This document shows, piece after piece, positions 61,960 through 64,000 of a stretch of DNA of 64,000 nucleotides. Location: the NCBI GenBank assembly GCA_024134725.1, contig CP099863.1, forward strand, positions 380,001 to 444,000, written 5' to 3'. The position numbers and the translations under genes are program-made. The notes beneath the pieces were generated by a model. It saw only the letters and a list, made by a program, of their open reading frames with translations. It was not told the DNA's origin and searched no databases. The number at the start of each line of letters is the position of its first letter. The stretch's first letter is position 1. The DNA is from Bacillus sp. 1780r2a1 (lineage in GTDB: Bacteria > Bacillota > Bacilli > Bacillales > Bacillaceae_H).

Positions 61960-63528
61960 GTGAAAAAAAGCATAAGGAAACAAATGTTTATTGTTTTAAG
62001 CTTTATATTTGCAGTGTTATTATTACAAGCTTGTTCTACTGGAACTACTGAAAGTCAACCATCGACTCAAACCACTGAAGGAAGAGAAGGGGGTACATTA
62101 AAAGTAGTAAGAGCTACCGATGCTACAAATCTTGACCCTCATTTCATTACGGATATCTCTTCTGCTAATATTATTTATCAAAAAGTTTACGAAACGCTTG
62201 TGGGATTTGATAAAGATATGAAAATCATTCCAGGATTAGCTGAGAGTTGGAAGCAGGTTGACAATGTAACCTGGGAATTTAATTTAAAGAAAAACGTTAC
62301 ATTTCATGATGGAACTACCTTTAACGCAGAAGCTGTAAAAAAGACATTTGATAGATTGCTAGATCCTGATACAAAGTCTCCCCAGCGAGAAAAGTTAGGT
62401 ATGATTAAGGAAATTAAAGTTATAGATGATTACAAAATCCAATTCGTTTTAGATGCCCCCTATGCGCCTTTATTGTCAATATTAGCTAGCAATGAAGGAA
62501 GTATCATAAGTCCAAAGGTGATTGATGAAAACCCGAAAAGCTTAACAACTACACCAATAGGAACAGGTCCATTTAAGTTTGAGTCTTGGAAATCTGGACA
62601 ATCAATTAAACTTGTAAAAAATGATAGCTATTCTGGAGAAAAACCAATTATTGATGGTATCGAGTTTTTAGTTGTCCCTGAAGATTCTACACGTCTTGCT
62701 ATGGTCGAAACTGGTGAAGCTCATATTAATGACCAAGTGCCTGTTACAGAAATTGAACGTATAGAAAGTTCGGATGCGTTAAACCTCTATCGTACAGACG
62801 GATTAGCAGTAGAATACATTGGCTTTAACACGGCTAAAGAGCCTTTTGATAATGCAAAAGTAAGAAAAGCTCTCTCAATGGCAATAAAGAGAGAAGCCAT
62901 CATTGACGGTGTATATAACGGGGTTGGAACGTTAGCTAACTCATCGATGAGTCCTAAAGTGTTTGGCTATAGTCAAGCTACGAAGCCATATAGCTATAAT
63001 CCAGCTAAAGCTAAAAAACTGCTCGAAGAAGAAGATTTGGATAATAAGCTGGAACTTACCTTAATTACAAATGATAAGAAAGAACGTGTAAATTTAGCTG
63101 AAGTCGTTCAATCACAGCTAAAGGGAATAGGAGTAAAAGTTAATATTCAAGTTATGGAATATGGAACATATATCAACGCTATTAACAAAGGAGACCATGA
63201 TCTTTTTGTAGGTGGATGGGGAAATGCTACGGGTGATGGTGACTACAATCAATACAATCTATTTCATTCTAATTCTCATGGATCTCCGGGTAATCACTTC
63301 TACTATGACAATAAAAAAGTAGATGAACTAATTGTTAAAGCACGTAAAGAACCTAACTCAGAAACAAGAAAACAGCTATATGAAGAAGTTGCTTCTATTG
63401 AAATTAAAGATGCTGTTTATGTTCCAATTCGAAACTATGAACATTTAGCAGTCTACAGTAACCAAGTAAAAGACTTTTGGTTGAGCCCAGTAAACTATTT
63501 AATGGTTAATCAAGCAATAATTGAATAA
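61960..63528 (+). CDS. dppA: Peptide/solute-binding lipoprotein (family 5, DppA/OppA)
   Basis: A 522-residue extracellular binding protein. A lipoprotein signal peptide ends in LLLQACS (Cys25). The family 5 pattern is clear: LKVVRATDATNLDPHFITDI, ESWKQVDNVTWEFNLKKNVT, IGTGPFKFESWKSG and FNTAKEPFDNAKVRKALSMA. The start is GTG at 61960 with AAGGTGGGAG upstream. It is divergent from dppBCDF and followed by an amidohydrolase gene 45 bases away with no terminator between. The ligand may therefore be the amidohydrolase substrate rather than a plain dipeptide. Confidence 0.9.
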   Translation: MKKSIRKQMFIVLSFIFAVLLLQACSTGTTESQPSTQTTEGREGGTLKVVRATDATNLDPHFITDISSANIIYQKVYETLVGFDKDMKIIPGLAESWKQVDNVTWEFNLKKNVTFHDGTTFNAEAVKKTFDRLLDPDTKSPQREKLGMIKEIKVIDDYKIQFVLDAPYAPLLSILASNEGSIISPKVIDENPKSLTTTPIGTGPFKFESWKSGQSIKLVKNDSYSGEKPIIDGIEFLVVPEDSTRLAMVETGEAHINDQVPVTEIERIESSDALNLYRTDGLAVEYIGFNTAKEPFDNAKVRKALSMAIKREAIIDGVYNGVGTLANSSMSPKVFGYSQATKPYSYNPAKAKKLLEEEDLDNKLELTLITNDKKERVNLAEVVQSQLKGIGVKVNIQVMEYGTYINAINKGDHDLFVGGWGNATGDGDYNQYNLFHSNSHGSPGNHFYYDNKKVDELIVKARKEPNSETRKQLYEEVASIEIKDAVYVPIRNYEHLAVYSNQVKDFWLSPVNYLMVNQAIIE

Positions 63529-63573
63529 GTGTATTAATATTTTTAAATTGAAAATATGGATGGGGGAAATTTA

Positions 63574-64000
63574 ATGAGAAATTTTTGGCTGAGAAATGTA
63601 AGAGTTGAAAGCGGCTTTAAAAAAGATAGAGGGACAGTAGTAGGGACAGAAACTAAGCTTGTACATGTAAAGGTTGAAGGGGATTCGATTGTTCATATTA
63701 CAGAAGATGACACAGAACTTAACTCAACTTCCTATACAGTCACTGATATGAAAGGTAAATTGTTAATGCCTTCGTTCCGTGAAATGCATATCCATATTGA
63801 TAAGACTTATTATGGTGGCCCTTGGAAAGCTTGTACACCAATTACAAAAGGAATTTTTACAAGAATTGAAGAAGAAAAGCAGTTACTTCCACAGCAGCTG
63901 CCGTTCGCGCAAGAAAGGGCAGAAAAGATGATTGAATTATTGCTGAGCAATGGTCACACGCATATACGTACACATTGTAACATTGAACCCACTTCAAAAT
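63574..64000 (+). CDS. Amidohydrolase (cytosine deaminase-like), N-terminal part; runs off the window
   Basis: The frame is open from the ATG at 63574 (GATGGGGGA upstream) to the window end, 142 codons. It starts MRNFWLRNVRVESGFKKDRG. LLMPSFREMHIHIDKTYYGG supplies the metal-binding HxH of the amidohydrolase superfamily, and the later NGHTHIRTHCNIEP fits the cytosine deaminase/N-isopropylammelide-like branch. The remaining metal ligands would be downstream. It is probably co-transcribed with dppA, suggesting uptake and hydrolysis of the same compound. The substrate is unknown. Confidence 0.82.
   Translation, partial: MRNFWLRNVRVESGFKKDRGTVVGTETKLVHVKVEGDSIVHITEDDTELNSTSYTVTDMKGKLLMPSFREMHIHIDKTYYGGPWKACTPITKGIFTRIEEEKQLLPQQLPFAQERAEKMIELLLSNGHTHIRTHCNIEPTSK

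Overview
The window is chromosomal DNA of a low-GC, spore-forming Bacillaceae bacterium, most likely Bacillus or Priestia. The host call rests on gene content and order. The yfkJ-yfkI-yfkH, yfkF, chaA(yfkE)-yfkD, yfkAB, yfjT, pdaA and rlmCD set follows the B. subtilis yfk/yfj neighbourhood. Bacillus-type regulatory sites also occur (PerR box, GAAC-N4-GTTC SOS boxes, CcpA cre sites). I see no rRNA, tRNA, CRISPR array, insertion sequence or prophage.

Layout. 0-7.2 kb: stress genes yfkJIH, a PerR-box-controlled P1B4-type metal exporter (pfeT), the czrA-czcD zinc/cadmium pair, an MFS exporter and an OsmC protein. 7.4-9 kb: small unknown proteins. 9.3-14.9 kb: a 1388-residue secreted subtilase with cohesin-like and dockerin modules, beside a PlcR/NprR-like XRE-TPR regulator. 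15-19 kb: a sigma-54 regulon made of an activator, an agmatinase-family ureohydrolase and a sodium:solute symporter. It has a clear -24/-12 promoter and two mirror-image palindromes placed like enhancer sites. 19-23.1 kb: methyltransferase, aldose 1-epimerase, secreted alpha-amylase with a cre site, and a stress flavoprotein. 23.3-31.7 kb: core yfk/yfj genes with a class I fumarase. 31.8-36.9 kb: MFS transporter, DUF4256 protein, the tail of a decayed aldo/keto reductase, a LexA-controlled Y-family polymerase plus YolD, and a WGR-like protein. 37-43 kb: yndGHJ, a CBS-domain CNNM/HlyC protein, and a yoaS-yozG pair.

43.1-44.7 kb holds the most striking element: a promoter, a 14-codon leader peptide MTASMRLRLPMFIR, RNA hairpins, an intrinsic terminator, and then a Mef-like MFS efflux gene. 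The leader carries the MRLR macrolide-arrest motif and closely resembles ErmD-type leaders, so this looks like a macrolide-inducible transcription attenuator.

44.8-51.3 kb: a divergent aromatic-acid-type MFS/LysR pair, a Pro/Glu-rich lipoprotein-like protein, and a secreted GH16 beta-glucanase preceded by a perfect 24-bp palindrome, a 9-codon ORF and a cre site. 51.4-55.1 kb: cdaR, gntP and glycerate kinase with a cre-overlapped promoter. 55.1-64 kb: an SSS-family permease with a sensor-poor LytS/YesM-type kinase and an AraC-type response regulator, then a dipeptide-type ABC transporter (dppDFBC leftward, dppA rightward) and the start of an amidohydrolase running off the end.

Much of the accessory content concerns polymer breakdown and uptake (protease, amylase, glucanase, peptide ABC, gluconate/glycerate, guanidino compounds) and metal or drug efflux, which fits a soil saprophyte. 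Function calls come from reading motifs and remembered families; no database search was run.
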